Assembly: GCF_003987395.1 (NCBI RefSeq)
Contig: NZ_PIPT01000002.1
Span: 1 to 64,000, forward strand
DNA from: Pseudidiomarina aquimaris
GTDB lineage: Bacteria > Pseudomonadota > Gammaproteobacteria > Enterobacterales > Alteromonadaceae
DNA length: 64,000 bases
Direction: 5' to 3'
The translations under genes and the position numbers were made by a program. The notes below the pieces were generated by a model. It was not told the origin of the DNA. It did no database searches and saw only the letters and a program-made list of their open reading frames with translations. Positions 51,742 through 62,330 of the stretch are shown here, piece by piece (within the stretch, counting starts at the first letter, position 1; each line of letters opens with the position of its first letter).

Positions 51742-54700
51742 TGGATATCGCACGCTTTAGTATACGTCGCAGCACTACCAGTTGGATGTTGCTTATTCTG
51801 CTGTTTGTCGGCGGTGTGTTAGCACTTACTAGCATTGGCCGACTCGAAGACCCAGAATTCACCCTCAAAAAGGCCATGGTCATCACGACCTACCCGGGCG
51901 CCACTGCGCAACAAGTGGAAGAAGAGGTCACCTATCGCCTTGAGAACGCCATTCAAGAGCTCGGTGACATTGACCATGTAAGTTCAATCTCGAAACCGGG
52001 CTTAAGCCAAATTACGGTGGACATGAAAACGACGCTGCGTGCCGATGATATGCCGCAGATCTGGGATGAGCTTCGCCGTAAGGTAAATGACGTAAGCCGG
52101 CGCCTGCCCCCTGGTGCTGGGCAGCCCATGGTGCGCGATGATTTCGCCGACGTTTACGGCATTATGCTTGCTATTACCGGAGAGGGCTACAGCTATGAAG
52201 ACATCAAAGATTACACTGATTTTCTGCGTCGTGAGTTAGTGCTGGTTGACGGTGTTGGCAAAGTCACTGTTGCGGGTGAGCAACAAGAGCAAGTCATCGT
52301 CGAGATATCCCGTACCAAGCTGGCGAACTTTGGCATCGCACCACAGCAAGTCGTGAACTTGTTGCAAACACAGAATGCCGTCAGTGATGCGGGCCGCGTA
52401 TTGAGTGGTAGCGAGCGAATTCGTTTACACACCACCGGTGAGTTTGCCGAAGTAGCCGACCTCGCTAACTTGATGATTAGTAATCCCGGAGCCAACGAAC
52501 GTATACTCTTGAAAGACGTGGCCACGGTGAAACGCGATTATCAAGAAATCCCCAGCCACCTCGTGCGCTTCAATGGGGAAGACTCATTATGGCTCGGAAT
52601 TTCGTTTACCTCTGACGTTAACGTGGTCGAGGTCGGCCAACGCGTCGAGCAACGACTCAGTGAGCTCAAGTATGCACAGCCCGCCGGCATGGAGTGGCGC
52701 TACATTTATAATCAGCCCGCCGAGGTTGATGAATCAGTGCAGAACTTCTTACTCAACTTGGCCGAAGCGGTTGCTATCGTCGTTATTGCCCTGCTTTTAA
52801 CCATGGGCTTACGCAGCGGCGTACTGATCGGTGGTGTGTTGCTGATCACTGTACTCGGCAGCTTTATCTTCATGTATCTCATGGATATCCAGCTGCAGCG
52901 CGTATCGCTCGGCGCCTTAATTATTGCTCTTGGTATGCTGGTGGATAACGCTATTGTCATAGCGGAAGGCATGCTGGTCGGTGTACGACGCGGTTTGTCG
53001 CGCATCCAAGCCGCCAGCGTTATTGTGCAACAAAATATCTGGCCGCTATTGGGTGCCACCGCCGTTGCCGTTATTGCCTTCGCGCCTATCGGTTTGTCGA
53101 AAGACGCCAGTGGTGAATATGCCAATTCGCTGTTTTGGGTGCTGTTTATTTCGCTGTTTTTGAGCTGGTTTACCGCCATCACACTGACGCCCTTTTTAGG
53201 TAATATTTTGTATCGCCGTGATGCCCGCGCACGCAGCGCCAAGGAACAGCCGGAAGATGACGACCATGTTTATCAGCATTGGGTTTTCCGTGGCTACCGC
53301 CGCTTTTTAAATGTGTTCCTGAAATGGCGTAAGTTGACCATGGTGGGCATGCTGACCCTGCTCGTCCTCGCGGGTGTCGGTTTTACCACGATCAAGCAAT
53401 CGTTCTTTCCGCCATCAACCACGCCGATGCTGTTTGTCGATGTCTGGTACCCGCAAGGCACCGATATTCGCGCCACTGCGGCGCAAGTGACCGAGCTCGA
53501 AGACTACCTTAAAAAAGAACATCCGGAGCTTACCTATGTCGCCAGTACCATTGGTCAAGGTGCGCCGCGGTTTACCCTGACCTATATGGTTGAAAAGTCC
53601 TATGAAAGCTATGCTCAGCTGATATTGCGTGCCGATAACAATGAGCAACTGCGGCAAATCGACAGAGATCTCACCGCCTATTTGCAACAACAGCAGCCCG
53701 ATGTGCAATTCAAAATGAAACCGGTTGAAATGGGGCCGTCACAGACAGCGAAAATAGAGGCGCGCTTTAGTGGCCCTGATCCTGAGGTACTGCATCAATT
53801 GGCGGCAGAGGCTGAAGCAATTATGCGCAAAGACGCCGGCATTTATAATCTGCGCAACGACTGGCGCCAGCGCACCAAAGTGTTACAGCCTGAATTCAAC
53901 GAAGCCGCCGCACGCCGTTTGGGCGTCACCAAGGCGGATGTCAACGATGTCTTGAAGCGTAATTTCAGTGGCCAAACCGTTGGGGTTTTCCGCGATGGCA
54001 CGGAGCTTCTTCCTATAGTGGTACAAGCGCCGCTTGAAGAACGTCGCGAGATTGCCGATTGGCATGAATTACAAGTTTATTCACAAGCTCTGCAGCGTTC
54101 GATTCCTCTCGCGCAAGTGGTTAACGACATGCAACTGGTCGCTGAAGACCACCTGATCTTGCGCCGCGACCGTAAGCGTACCCTCACGGTCATGGCTGAC
54201 CATGATATTTTTGGCGAAGAGACCGCTGCCATGGTGCTTGAGCGTATCCGTCCGGACATTGAAGCAATTCCCCTGCCGACCGGCTACGCCCTCGAATGGG
54301 GCGGTGAGTTTGAGGCCTCGAAAAAGGCTACCAGCGCTATCTTCCAAGCGCTGCCCTTTGCCTTTGTAGTGATGTTCGTTATTACCGTATTGCTGTTCAG
54401 TTCGATTCGCCAAGCCGGTGTACTGTGGACTACGGTGCCATTGAGCGTGATCGGGGTAACCCTAGGTCTAGCGCTGACCGGTCAACCGTTTGGCTTTATG
54501 GCGCTGCTTGGTTTCTTAAGCCTCAGCGGCATGTTGATTAAAAATGGCGTGGTGTTGTTGGAACAGATCCGCGTTGAATTAGCCGCGGGTAAGCCTGCCT
54601 TACAGGCGCTTGAAGACGCTGCGGTCAGCCGGGTACGACCGGTAATGATGGCAGCGGTCACCACCATTGTCGGGATGATACCGCTGCTGTTTGATGACTT

Positions 54701-54824
54701 CTTCGTCAGTATGGCCGTGGTTATTATGTTCGGCCTCGGCTTTGCTACCTTGCTAACCCTGGTGGTGGTACCGGTGATGTACGCGCTGGTGATGCGCGTA
54801 CCTCACACGACGACCGAAAACTAG
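51741..54824 (+). CDS. RND multidrug efflux pump, inner-membrane transporter
   Basis: A 1027-residue HAE-type RND permease driven by proton flow. Twelve membrane segments in the 1+5+1+5 layout; TM4 carries LGMLVDNAIVIAEGMLVG near 400 with the proton-relay Asp, followed by ATAVAVIAFAPIGLSKDASG; the second half has GFLSLSGMLIKNGVVLLEQI. The ATG at 51741 shares a base with the adaptor stop; a TTG eight codons upstream is rejected. Substrates cannot be told; the porter domain differs from AcrB. Converges with the cusA-like gene with a four-base overlap. Confidence 0.92.
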   Translation: MDIARFSIRRSTTSWMLLILLFVGGVLALTSIGRLEDPEFTLKKAMVITTYPGATAQQVEEEVTYRLENAIQELGDIDHVSSISKPGLSQITVDMKTTLRADDMPQIWDELRRKVNDVSRRLPPGAGQPMVRDDFADVYGIMLAITGEGYSYEDIKDYTDFLRRELVLVDGVGKVTVAGEQQEQVIVEISRTKLANFGIAPQQVVNLLQTQNAVSDAGRVLSGSERIRLHTTGEFAEVADLANLMISNPGANERILLKDVATVKRDYQEIPSHLVRFNGEDSLWLGISFTSDVNVVEVGQRVEQRLSELKYAQPAGMEWRYIYNQPAEVDESVQNFLLNLAEAVAIVVIALLLTMGLRSGVLIGGVLLITVLGSFIFMYLMDIQLQRVSLGALIIALGMLVDNAIVIAEGMLVGVRRGLSRIQAASVIVQQNIWPLLGATAVAVIAFAPIGLSKDASGEYANSLFWVLFISLFLSWFTAITLTPFLGNILYRRDARARSAKEQPEDDDHVYQHWVFRGYRRFLNVFLKWRKLTMVGMLTLLVLAGVGFTTIKQSFFPPSTTPMLFVDVWYPQGTDIRATAAQVTELEDYLKKEHPELTYVASTIGQGAPRFTLTYMVEKSYESYAQLILRADNNEQLRQIDRDLTAYLQQQQPDVQFKMKPVEMGPSQTAKIEARFSGPDPEVLHQLAAEAEAIMRKDAGIYNLRNDWRQRTKVLQPEFNEAAARRLGVTKADVNDVLKRNFSGQTVGVFRDGTELLPIVVQAPLEERREIADWHELQVYSQALQRSIPLAQVVNDMQLVAEDHLILRRDRKRTLTVMADHDIFGEETAAMVLERIRPDIEAIPLPTGYALEWGGEFEASKKATSAIFQALPFAFVVMFVITVLLFSSIRQAGVLWTTVPLSVIGVTLGLALTGQPFGFMALLGFLSLSGMLIKNGVVLLEQIRVELAAGKPALQALEDAAVSRVRPVMMAAVTTIVGMIPLLFDDFFVSMAVVIMFGLGFATLLTLVVVPVMYALVMRVPHTTTEN

Positions 54825-57800
54825 TCCTTCAATTGCCGGCGGTGCCATAAGTAATAGACCGCCGGTAACACGAACAAGGACAGCAACGGCGCTAATATCA
54901 TGCCGCCAATCATCGGTGCGGCGATGCGTTGCATTACCTCACTACCCGTACCATGCGTCAACATAATCGGTAGTAAGCCAGCGACGATAGTGATCACCGT
55001 CATGGCCTTCGGACGCACACGTAGTACCGCACCTTCTTCAATGGCATCGTAAAGCTGTGCATGATTGCGCTCCTTGCGCGCATGCCACGCGTTGTTGAGA
55101 TAGAGCAACATCACCACGCCGAACTCCGCTGCAACCCCAGCAAGAGCAATCATGCCCACGCCGACCGCAATCGATAGATTGTAGCCAAGCCACCAGAGGA
55201 ACCACAGGCTACCGGTAAGAGCGAGCGGCAACGTCGCCATGATGAGTAGCGCTTGTTTAAAGGAGCGGAAGGTCAGGTAAAGTAATACCAGAATCACCGC
55301 AAGCGTGGCCGGAACGACTTGTTGCAACTTCGCTTTCACCCGTTGCATCGACTCGTATTGCCCTGACCATGACAATGAGTAACGCGCGGGTAACTCATAG
55401 TCGGCCAGTGCTGGCTCCGCGGCGGCAATCACGTCACCCACTGGGGTATTGGCGTCAACATCGATGAACACCCATCCCGTTGGACGCGCATTCTCACTAC
55501 GGATCATGGCAGGACCATCGGTCACATTCACATCCGCAACCTGTTCCAAGGTCACCCAAGCGCCATTGGCGCTCATTAGCGGTAGCTGTTTGATCCGCTC
55601 AACATGATCACGTAACTCACGCGGATACCGTAAGGTGATCGGATAACGTTCCGTCCCTTCGATGGTCTCGGCAATCTGCGCGCCACCAATGGCGAACTGG
55701 ATCAAACGTTGAATGCTTGCTTGATCAATGCCATAACGCGCTGCTTCCGCCAGACGCGGGCGAATTTCCAAATAGCGTCCTGCTGCTGGGCGCTCAGCGA
55801 ATACCGATGCGACGCCAGGAATGTCCGCCAAGCGCTCTTCTAAGTCACTGCCTATGCGCTGGATTTCACTCAACTCTGGACCCGCAATTTTTAGCCCCAG
55901 CGGCGTCTTTAACCCTGTCGATAGCATGTCGATACGGGTCTTGATCGGCTGCACCCAAGCATTGGTGATGCCCGGTACATTCACTGTGGCATCAAGCTCC
56001 GCAATGATGTCTTGCAAGGTCACACCTTCTCGCCACTCACTCTCAGGCTTAAGCTGAATCGTGGTTTCAAGCATAGTCAGCGGCGCTGGGTCCGTCGCCG
56101 TATCCGCACGACCGGTTTTGCCGAACACGCGCTCGACTTCAGGCACCTGCTTGATTAGGCGGTCGGTACGTTGCAACAGTTCAGACACAGCGCCAGGGCT
56201 GATACCTGGCATCGTGGTCGGCATGTATAGCAAGTCACCCTCTTGCATGGTCGGCATAAACTCACTGCCCATTTTGCTCAGAGGATAGTAACCACTTACT
56301 GTCACTAAAACAGCGATAACTACCACTGTTTTTGGCATCTTCAAGACGCCATGTAGAAACGGGCGATAGAGCCAAATCAGCACACGAGTGATGGGATTAC
56401 GCTCTTCGCTAATAATCTTGCCGCGCACGAAATAGCCCATTAACACCGGTACTAAGGTGATGGCTAGTAACGCTGCTGCAGCCATCGCGAAGGTTTTGGT
56501 ATAAGCCAATGGCGAAAACAGACGACCTTCTTGGGCCTCAAGTGAGAACACCGGCACAAAGCTGAGAGTGATAATCAGCAAGGACAAGAACAGCGCAGGA
56601 CCCACTTCAATCGTGGCGTTCCGAATCAAACGCCAATGCTCCGCGCCTTTCGCTTCTTGTCCATATTCTTCACGATAGTACTGCAAATGCTTGTGCGCGT
56701 TTTCCACCATCACGATGGCAGCATCAACAAGCGCCCCGATGGCAATCGCGATACCACCTAAACTCATAATGTTGGCGTTGATCCCTAGCCAGCGCATGAC
56801 AATAAAACTCATCAACACCGCTAACGGCAGCGTGATGATGACAACCAGCGCCGAGCGCACGTGTAGCAAGAACAAAACAATCACTAAGCCAACAAAAACC
56901 ATCTCTTCGATGAGTTTGGTGGTGAGATTGTCCACCGCGCGATGGATAAGAGCCGAGCGGTCATAGGTGGGTACGATTTCGACCCCTGCAGGCAAACCTT
57001 GCTGCAGTGTTTTGAGCTTATCGCGCACACGTTCAATGGTCGCAAGAGCATTCTCGCCATGGCGCATCACTACGATACCGCCGACGACTTCACCCTCGCC
57101 GTCGAGTTCGGCGATACCACGGCGACTCTCAGGACCACGACGCACGGTGGCGACATCGGCTAAGGTAATGGCATTGCCAGCGCTGCTCCGCACGGGTAAC
57201 GGCAGCTCCTTTAAATCGTCAAGCGACTGGATATAGCCTGTGCCACGCACCATGTACTCAGCTTCTGCCATCTCAACAATGCCGCCACCGACTTCTTGGT
57301 TAGCGCTCGTGATAGTACTGCGCACTTGCTCAAGCGTTAGGCCATAGGTTTGCAACCGATAAGGGTCGACCACCACTTGATAGGCTTGCACCATACCTCC
57401 GACAGTGGCGACTTCGGCCACCCCGGCGACACTTTGCAGCTCTTGCTTTAAGAACCAATCTTGTAGACTTGTCAGCTCACCGAGATGCCGCTCACCGGAA
57501 CGGTCCACCAGGGCATACTGAAATACCCAACCCACACCGCTGGCATCAGGTCCTAAACGTGGCGTCACGCCAGCAGGCAAACGTTCAGCGGCTTGATTTA
57601 AATACTCCAAGACACGACTGCGGGCCCAATAAATGTCGGTGCCTTCCTCGAATAAGATATACAGATACGAGTCGCCAAAGAACGAGAAACCGCGCACTTC
57701 GGTCGAGCCAGGCACTGCCAACATCAAGTTAGCTAACGGCCATGTGACTTGCTCTTCGACTAATTGCGGCGCTTGCCCTGGGTACGGGGTCTTTACGATC

Positions 57801-57940
57801 ACTTGGACATCGGACAAATCGGGAATGGCATCGAGCGGTGTACTGCTCATAGCGCGCCAACCAAACCAAGCGGCGAAGAGTGCGGCAATCAGCACCAACA
57901 TGCGATTGCCGAGACTCCAATCGATAATTTTAGTGAGCAT
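54821..57940 (-). CDS. cusA: CusA-type copper/silver RND efflux transporter
   Basis: A 1039-residue heavy-metal RND pump exporting Cu(I)/Ag(I) from periplasm or cytoplasm. Starts [20 protein letters not shown] at 57940, set by GGAGG; Asp in [20 protein letters not shown] near 405 is the proton-relay region. [17 protein letters not shown] near 680 and [20 protein letters not shown] near 575 include the Met positions of the CusA methionine triad, favouring Cu/Ag over Zn/Co pumps. Its start lies 11 bases inside the end of cusB. No cusC or cusF is present. Confidence 0.9.
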   Translation of the reverse strand: MLTKIIDWSLGNRMLVLIAALFAAWFGWRAMSSTPLDAIPDLSDVQVIVKTPYPGQAPQLVEEQVTWPLANLMLAVPGSTEVRGFSFFGDSYLYILFEEGTDIYWARSRVLEYLNQAAERLPAGVTPRLGPDASGVGWVFQYALVDRSGERHLGELTSLQDWFLKQELQSVAGVAEVATVGGMVQAYQVVVDPYRLQTYGLTLEQVRSTITSANQEVGGGIVEMAEAEYMVRGTGYIQSLDDLKELPLPVRSSAGNAITLADVATVRRGPESRRGIAELDGEGEVVGGIVVMRHGENALATIERVRDKLKTLQQGLPAGVEIVPTYDRSALIHRAVDNLTTKLIEEMVFVGLVIVLFLLHVRSALVVIITLPLAVLMSFIVMRWLGINANIMSLGGIAIAIGALVDAAIVMVENAHKHLQYYREEYGQEAKGAEHWRLIRNATIEVGPALFLSLLIITLSFVPVFSLEAQEGRLFSPLAYTKTFAMAAAALLAITLVPVLMGYFVRGKIISEERNPITRVLIWLYRPFLHGVLKMPKTVVVIAVLVTVSGYYPLSKMGSEFMPTMQEGDLLYMPTTMPGISPGAVSELLQRTDRLIKQVPEVERVFGKTGRADTATDPAPLTMLETTIQLKPESEWREGVTLQDIIAELDATVNVPGITNAWVQPIKTRIDMLSTGLKTPLGLKIAGPELSEIQRIGSDLEERLADIPGVASVFAERPAAGRYLEIRPRLAEAARYGIDQASIQRLIQFAIGGAQIAETIEGTERYPITLRYPRELRDHVERIKQLPLMSANGAWVTLEQVADVNVTDGPAMIRSENARPTGWVFIDVDANTPVGDVIAAAEPALADYELPARYSLSWSGQYESMQRVKAKLQQVVPATLAVILVLLYLTFRSFKQALLIMATLPLALTGSLWFLWWLGYNLSIAVGVGMIALAGVAAEFGVVMLLYLNNAWHARKERNHAQLYDAIEEGAVLRVRPKAMTVITIVAGLLPIMLTHGTGSEVMQRIAAPMIGGMILAPLLSLFVLPAVYYLWHRRQLKD

Positions 57941-59231
57941 GGGCGCCTCCGCTTGCCGGCTGTTGACCACCCAGGCGACTCGCTTTTAAGCTCGCTTCTG
58001 AATCAAGCAGGAACTGCCCTGAGGTGACCACACGCTCACCTTCTTGTAAGCCGTGCATGATTTCCGCTTCATCGCCAACGATTAAGCCAACATGCACATC
58101 ACGTTGCTCGAAAGTGTTGTCCGCGGTTTGCACCACGACTCGGTTAGTCGAGCCAGTTAAGATAAGACTACTGACCGGAACGGCCAGCACGTCGCGCTTT
58201 GGACCACCGTAGAGCTCAACCCGTGCTTGCATACCGACCTGAATTTCCGTTGCATTGACGCGTTGCGGTAATTTAATGCGCACACGCTGGGTTTTCGCCT
58301 GCGCATCAAGTTCAGGATAGATATAGTCGATTTCGGTTTCGTAAGCATTGAGGCCCGCTTGTGGCAGGGTGACATCCGCTGGAGCTTGTGGGCGTAGCCA
58401 GTCACTGTAGCGCTCTGGTACGTCGGCAATCAGCCATGCGCTCTCATCGCCGGTAATCGTTAAGAGCTCCACTCCAGGTTCTACATACATGCCCTCGGCA
58501 ACGTTCAGAGCAGTCACAATACCTGATTGTTTGGCATGCACTGGCAAGCGATAGAAGATCTCTTGGCTCTGTTCGAGTTGCGCGATTTGTTCCGCAGTGA
58601 AACCCAAGAGCTCTAAGCGCAAACGGCCGTCGCGTAATAAGCGCTTCGCCTGTTGTGCAGAAAGCGAACTTGCCGCATCAAGTGCTTGCAAAAAGTCCTG
58701 CTGAGCGACCACTAGCTCTTTGCTGTAGATGCTATACAGAGGGTCGCCTTTAGCGACACGCTGCCCTTCGCTGCGCACAAATAACTGCTCCAACCAACCC
58801 GCAGCACGCGTATGGATGTGCCAACGTGCATCATCATTCCATTGCACCGTGGCAAGGGTTGGGAGGTAACGCCACAGGGTCGTGCGCGCAACGGTTGTGG
58901 TGGTGATACCCAGATTTTGTTGCATCTGACCGCTAATTTCGACATGAATCTCTATTGTCGGCTTCTGCGGTTCTAAATCCATCCCACAAATCGGACAGGT
59001 TCCGGGTTCATCGCGCACAATATGGCTGTGCATCGGACACACGTATTGCACCTGTTCATCGGCATTTTCTTCACCCATCAACTGCTCTTCAGCTGGGGTC
59101 TTTTCTGTCATGTCGGTCGTTTCACTGCCATGTTGGCTATGATCATGATCTTGTGCGTGGGCACTTTGTGCGACGACATTAAACGCCAGTAATAGAGCCA
59201 ACAGGCTCACCATCCATCGAGATAAAAACAT
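57930..59231 (-). CDS. cusB: CusB-type adaptor with an N-terminal heavy-metal-binding domain
   Basis: A 433-residue periplasmic adaptor of the copper/silver pump. Signal peptide to about residue 26; a His-rich stretch DHDHSQH; then a heavy-metal-binding domain at 62-88 with CPMH and CPICGM, which holds four Cys/Met/His ligands and is common in CusB/CzcB of marine bacteria. The fusion-protein core follows ([24 protein letters not shown]-type hairpin, [17 protein letters not shown]). It ends AHAH. The gene probably takes over the CusF chaperone role through its N-terminal domain; that is inference. Confidence 0.9.
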   Translation of the reverse strand: MFLSRWMVSLLALLLAFNVVAQSAHAQDHDHSQHGSETTDMTEKTPAEEQLMGEENADEQVQYVCPMHSHIVRDEPGTCPICGMDLEPQKPTIEIHVEISGQMQQNLGITTTTVARTTLWRYLPTLATVQWNDDARWHIHTRAAGWLEQLFVRSEGQRVAKGDPLYSIYSKELVVAQQDFLQALDAASSLSAQQAKRLLRDGRLRLELLGFTAEQIAQLEQSQEIFYRLPVHAKQSGIVTALNVAEGMYVEPGVELLTITGDESAWLIADVPERYSDWLRPQAPADVTLPQAGLNAYETEIDYIYPELDAQAKTQRVRIKLPQRVNATEIQVGMQARVELYGGPKRDVLAVPVSSLILTGSTNRVVVQTADNTFEQRDVHVGLIVGDEAEIMHGLQEGERVVTSGQFLLDSEASLKASRLGGQQPASGGAHAH

Positions 59232-59268
59232 ACATTACTCCTGCAAAAACAAACTGAGAAAAACGAGA

Positions 59269-59637
59269 TCAGCTGTTCGCAGGCATCGGTGGACGTTCGA
59301 GACGGTCTTTGCGGGTAATGAGGTGAGCAAAAGTAGGCAACCAGCGTCGTTGTTCGGGCAGGACACGGGCTGAAGAGTAATTGGGTAGCAAGGCTAGCGC
59401 GCTTGCACCACAAAAGTGCTGGCAGTCACCACAACTGCCATCACAGGACATATGTTCAGCCATGGTCGTTGTATGAACCTTGGTTTCTTCACTGTCTTCA
59501 CAGCAGGCATGATCTGCCGCCATGTCGTTATGTTGCATACTCATTGTTGCCTCGCTCGCAGGCGCAGCCGCAAACGCTGGAGCCACAAGTGGCACCAGCA
59601 AAAGCATCAGAATAAGTAAGCGTGTCATAACGTTCAT
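59269..59637 (-). CDS. Small Cys/His/Met-rich exported protein, first gene of the copper operon
   Basis: A 122-residue protein with a signal peptide ending near APAFAAAP (residue 24). The mature N-terminal half is packed with possible soft-metal ligands: TMSMQHNDM, DHACCED (45-46), HTTTMAEHMSC, and CDGSCGDCQHFC (65-76). The second half is basic and Pro-rich with no clear motif. It resembles CopL/DUF2946-like small metal-handling proteins in composition only. It precedes cusB by 37 bases on the same strand, and its start is 21 bases past the M13 peptidase stop. A role as a periplasmic Cu/Ag binder or sensor is inferred. Confidence 0.65.
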   Translation of the reverse strand: MNVMTRLLILMLLLVPLVAPAFAAAPASEATMSMQHNDMAADHACCEDSEETKVHTTTMAEHMSCDGSCGDCQHFCGASALALLPNYSSARVLPEQRRWLPTFAHLITRKDRLERPPMPANS

Positions 59638-59658
59638 GGCGACAGTCTAACCCATTTC

Positions 59659-61734
59659 TTACCAGATAGTCACGCGTTCTTCAGGCGGGATGTACATCTC
59701 GTCACCTGGTTTTACGTCAAATGCTTCGTAAAACGCTGGAACGTTGACTACGGTTCCGTTCACACGGTAGTACGCTGGCGAGTGTGGGTCGCTGAGTACT
59801 TGGTTACGGGTGTACTCGTCACGTTGCTTGGTCTGCCAAACTTGCGCCCAGCCAAGGAATACACGTTGTTCACCGGTAAAGCCATCAAGAACTGGTGACT
59901 CTTCACCATTCAACGAGTCTTTGTAAGCTCTGTAAGCAATAGTCAGACCCGCCAAATCACCGATGTTCTCACCAAGAGTCAGCTTGCCGTTCACAAATAC
60001 ACCTTCGATCGGCTCGTAAGTATCGTATTGGGCCGCGAGCATGGCACCGCGCTCGTCAAAGGCTTCGCGGTCGCTATCGGTCCACCAGCTTTGCAAGTTA
60101 CCGTCACCGTCATACTTTGAACCTTGGTCGTCGAAGCCGTGACCGATCTCGTGACCGATAACCGCACCGATACCACCGTAGTTAACCGCGTCTTCAGCGT
60201 TCAAATCAAAGAATGGTGGTTGCAAGATACCTGCTGGGAACACGATCTCGTTACGCACTGGGCTGTAATAGGCGTTCACCGTTTGCGGCGTCATGCCCCA
60301 GTCTTCTTCTTTGACTGGCTCACCGATCTTGCTGATATTCTCTTGATAATCGAACTCAGAAGAACGCTTGTAGTTACCCACCAAGTCGTCTTCGGTTACA
60401 ACCAATGCCGAGTAGTCACGCCACTCGCTTGGGTAGCCAATATACGGAGTAAACTTGCTGAGTTTTTCCAAAGCTTTTTGCTTGGTTTCTTCACTCATCC
60501 AGTCGAGTTCTTTGATTGACTCGCCGTACGCTTTGATAAGGTTATCAACCAACGTTTCCATGCGCTGCTTCGCCGCTGGTGGGAAGTATTCAGCAACGTA
60601 AAGTTGACCTAGAACTTCGCCCAGGGCACCGTCAGTCGCATCAACACCGCGTTTCCAGCGAGGTTGCTGCTCTGGTGTACCGTTGAGGACTTTACCGTAG
60701 AACGCAAAACGGCGGTCGCTGATGTCTTCGCTGAGTGCGCTGGCAAAACCATTCACCAAACGCAGGCTTAAGTAGTGCTGCCACGTTTCCAATGGCACAT
60801 CAGCAAACATGCTGCCGAAGCTTTCGAAGTACGACGGTTGACGCACCACTGCATCTTGTACGGTAGCAATGCCTGCGGCTTCGGTATATGCGCCAAGGTT
60901 GAAGTCGCCCAATAGTTCCTTCACTTCATCCATGGTTTTCTTGTTGTAGGTTTTATCCGCGTTACGGCTTTCAACCCGGCTCCACTGCACTTCGGCAAGC
61001 TTGGTTTCAAGCTCAAGTACGGCTTCTGCGGCCGCTTCTGCTTCAGCGTAGTCAACTAAGCCCAAAACATCTTTGATATAAGACTTGTACGCTTCACGGA
61101 TTTCAACGAATTTTTCTTCGTCTTTCAGGTAGTAGTCGCGATCCGGCAAGCCAAGACCTGATTGGCTCATGTACATGGTATTCACATCTGGATTTTTCGC
61201 ATCGGCGTACACGTAGAAGCCGAACGGCGAGCTAATACCAAAACGCGCCATTTGCGCAAAGTGCGCCGCCACTTGGTCGTGGTTTTGCAGATTAGCAATT
61301 GCAGCGAGGTCTTCAGCAATCGGCTCATAACCCAAGCTATTCAGACGCTCGACGTCCATGTAGCTGTTATAGAAATCACCAATTTTATCTGCGTTTGAAC
61401 CGGCTTCAGGCGAGCTCTTTGCCGCATTTTCGATGATCGAACGCAGACGTTCTTGGTTTTCATCACGCAGTTCGTTGAATGAACCAATGCGCGAACGGTC
61501 CGCAGGGATCTCGGTTTTCTCAACCCAGCCGCCATTCACATAGGTGAACAGGTCGTCTTGTGGACGTACGCTGGTATTGAAGTCTTGCAGGTCGAGGCCT
61601 GAAGTGAGCTGTTGCTGTTGTGCTTCGGCCTGTGGTTGCTCAGTTGAGCTGGTTTCAGTGGATTGCTGTGGCGAACACGCCGCTACACCCAGTGCCAAGG
61701 CGACACTAAGCGCTAAAGTACTAACTTTACGCAT
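59659..61734 (-). CDS. M13-family metallopeptidase lipoprotein (PepO/neprilysin-like)
   Basis: A 691-residue zinc endopeptidase anchored as a lipoprotein: lipobox VAAC with Cys at residue 20. The zinc site is HEIGH in GAVIGHEIGHGFDDQG near 525, with the third ligand in GENIGDLAGLTIAYRAY about 60 residues on; NAYYSP near 475 is the N-A-x-Y substrate loop, and it ends ERVTIW, like other M13 enzymes. Degrades short peptides in the periplasm or at the surface. No separate terminator separates it from the copper genes. Confidence 0.93.
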   Translation of the reverse strand: MRKVSTLALSVALALGVAACSPQQSTETSSTEQPQAEAQQQQLTSGLDLQDFNTSVRPQDDLFTYVNGGWVEKTEIPADRSRIGSFNELRDENQERLRSIIENAAKSSPEAGSNADKIGDFYNSYMDVERLNSLGYEPIAEDLAAIANLQNHDQVAAHFAQMARFGISSPFGFYVYADAKNPDVNTMYMSQSGLGLPDRDYYLKDEEKFVEIREAYKSYIKDVLGLVDYAEAEAAAEAVLELETKLAEVQWSRVESRNADKTYNKKTMDEVKELLGDFNLGAYTEAAGIATVQDAVVRQPSYFESFGSMFADVPLETWQHYLSLRLVNGFASALSEDISDRRFAFYGKVLNGTPEQQPRWKRGVDATDGALGEVLGQLYVAEYFPPAAKQRMETLVDNLIKAYGESIKELDWMSEETKQKALEKLSKFTPYIGYPSEWRDYSALVVTEDDLVGNYKRSSEFDYQENISKIGEPVKEEDWGMTPQTVNAYYSPVRNEIVFPAGILQPPFFDLNAEDAVNYGGIGAVIGHEIGHGFDDQGSKYDGDGNLQSWWTDSDREAFDERGAMLAAQYDTYEPIEGVFVNGKLTLGENIGDLAGLTIAYRAYKDSLNGEESPVLDGFTGEQRVFLGWAQVWQTKQRDEYTRNQVLSDPHSPAYYRVNGTVVNVPAFYEAFDVKPGDEMYIPPEERVTIW

Positions 61735-61756
61735 AACTTCCTCTTAACTAATAAGA

Positions 61757-61823
61757 GCGATGTTTGCTATTCGCTGTTCGCTGTTTGTTTTTCGAACAAC
61801 AAATAGCAAACAGCAAACAACGC
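61757..61823. repeat. Heptamer palindrome element (M13 peptidase / ferritin gap)
   Basis: Left arm GCGATGTTTGCTATTCGCTG with units GTTCGCT and GTTTGTT, a shortened centre TTTTTCGAAC, and a right arm AAATAGCAAACAGCAAACAA ending CGC. It is the shortest two-armed copy and lacks the GTTTAAAC centre. Confidence 0.9.
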
Positions 61824-61831
61824 TTTCCGCT

Positions 61832-62116
61832 TTAATGGCCTATCACGTCTTCGGTGAATAGGTATTCTTTTAATTCTTCGTCAAACTTTTTATCGCGCCG
61901 GCGGATCCACTCCAACGTCATTGCCGCATGTTCTTTTTCTTCATCACGGTTGTGAATCAGAATCTTACGCAGCTCATCGTCTTTACAGACATCAATACGT
62001 TGGTTGTACCAATCTACGGCTTCCAATTCTTCCATGAGGGAAATGATGGCACGATGCATGTCGCGGGTATCGTCCGACAACAGTTCGTAGGGTTCATGAT
62101 AACCTTCGTTTGCCAT
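61832..62116 (-). CDS. Encapsulated-ferritin-like protein (EncFtn family), lacking a cargo tail
   Basis: A 94-residue ferroxidase-type protein. Two helices carry the EncFtn pattern: MEELEAVDWYNQR near 28-40 and HNRDEEKEHAAMTLEWIRRR near 55-74, where the Glu residues and E-x-x-H build an iron site at a dimer interface. It closely resembles the cargo ferritin of encapsulin nanocompartments, but stops at YLFTEDVIGH without the C-terminal targeting peptide, and no encapsulin shell gene is adjacent. ATG at 62116 follows GGAG; 57 open codons upstream match nothing. It probably oxidises or buffers iron in free form. Confidence 0.85.
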   Translation of the reverse strand: MANEGYHEPYELLSDDTRDMHRAIISLMEELEAVDWYNQRIDVCKDDELRKILIHNRDEEKEHAAMTLEWIRRRDKKFDEELKEYLFTEDVIGH

Positions 62117-62240
62117 AACTCGCTCCTTTCTTGTGTAAAAAAGTTTTTCTGCGAAGTACCTCTTTACCTTACGGGATGCGGCGTGGTTGTACAACTGCAA
62201 TGCGCTGCGGGGTAACGAATGATTGCGGCGGTTGGTCGCA

Positions 62241-62277
62241 AACAAAAACACCGCGAGGCCGAGGCGATCGCGGTGTT
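62241..62277 (-). terminator. Terminator of the aceF-lpdA transcript
   Basis: Stem AACACCGCG (62247-62255) and CGCGGTGTT (62269-62277), with minus-strand T5. It lies 50 bases past the lpdA stop, beyond the REP. Confidence 0.85.
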
Positions 62278-62306
62278 CTTTTACCATCGAGGTGATGGCG
62301 AGTTAG

Positions 62307-62330
62307 ACCCGTAGTAGAACTACGGGCTAC
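62307..62330. repeat. Single REP palindrome, GTAG type
   Basis: ACCCGTAGTAGAACTACGGG followed by CTAC, the same unit as at 9423-9511 and 41629-41716 but unpaired. Its GTAG foot on the minus strand supplies the TAG stop of lpdA (62327-62329). Confidence 0.9.

Noticed and set aside
62255-62272. GCGATCGC palindrome as a repeat of HIP1 type
   Set aside because: Only a single occurrence, located in a terminator loop; no sign of over-representation in the window.
61832-62287. Long form of the EncFtn-like protein with 57 extra N-terminal residues
   Set aside because: The extra part matches nothing and the ATG at 62116 has GGAG in front and begins at the family start.
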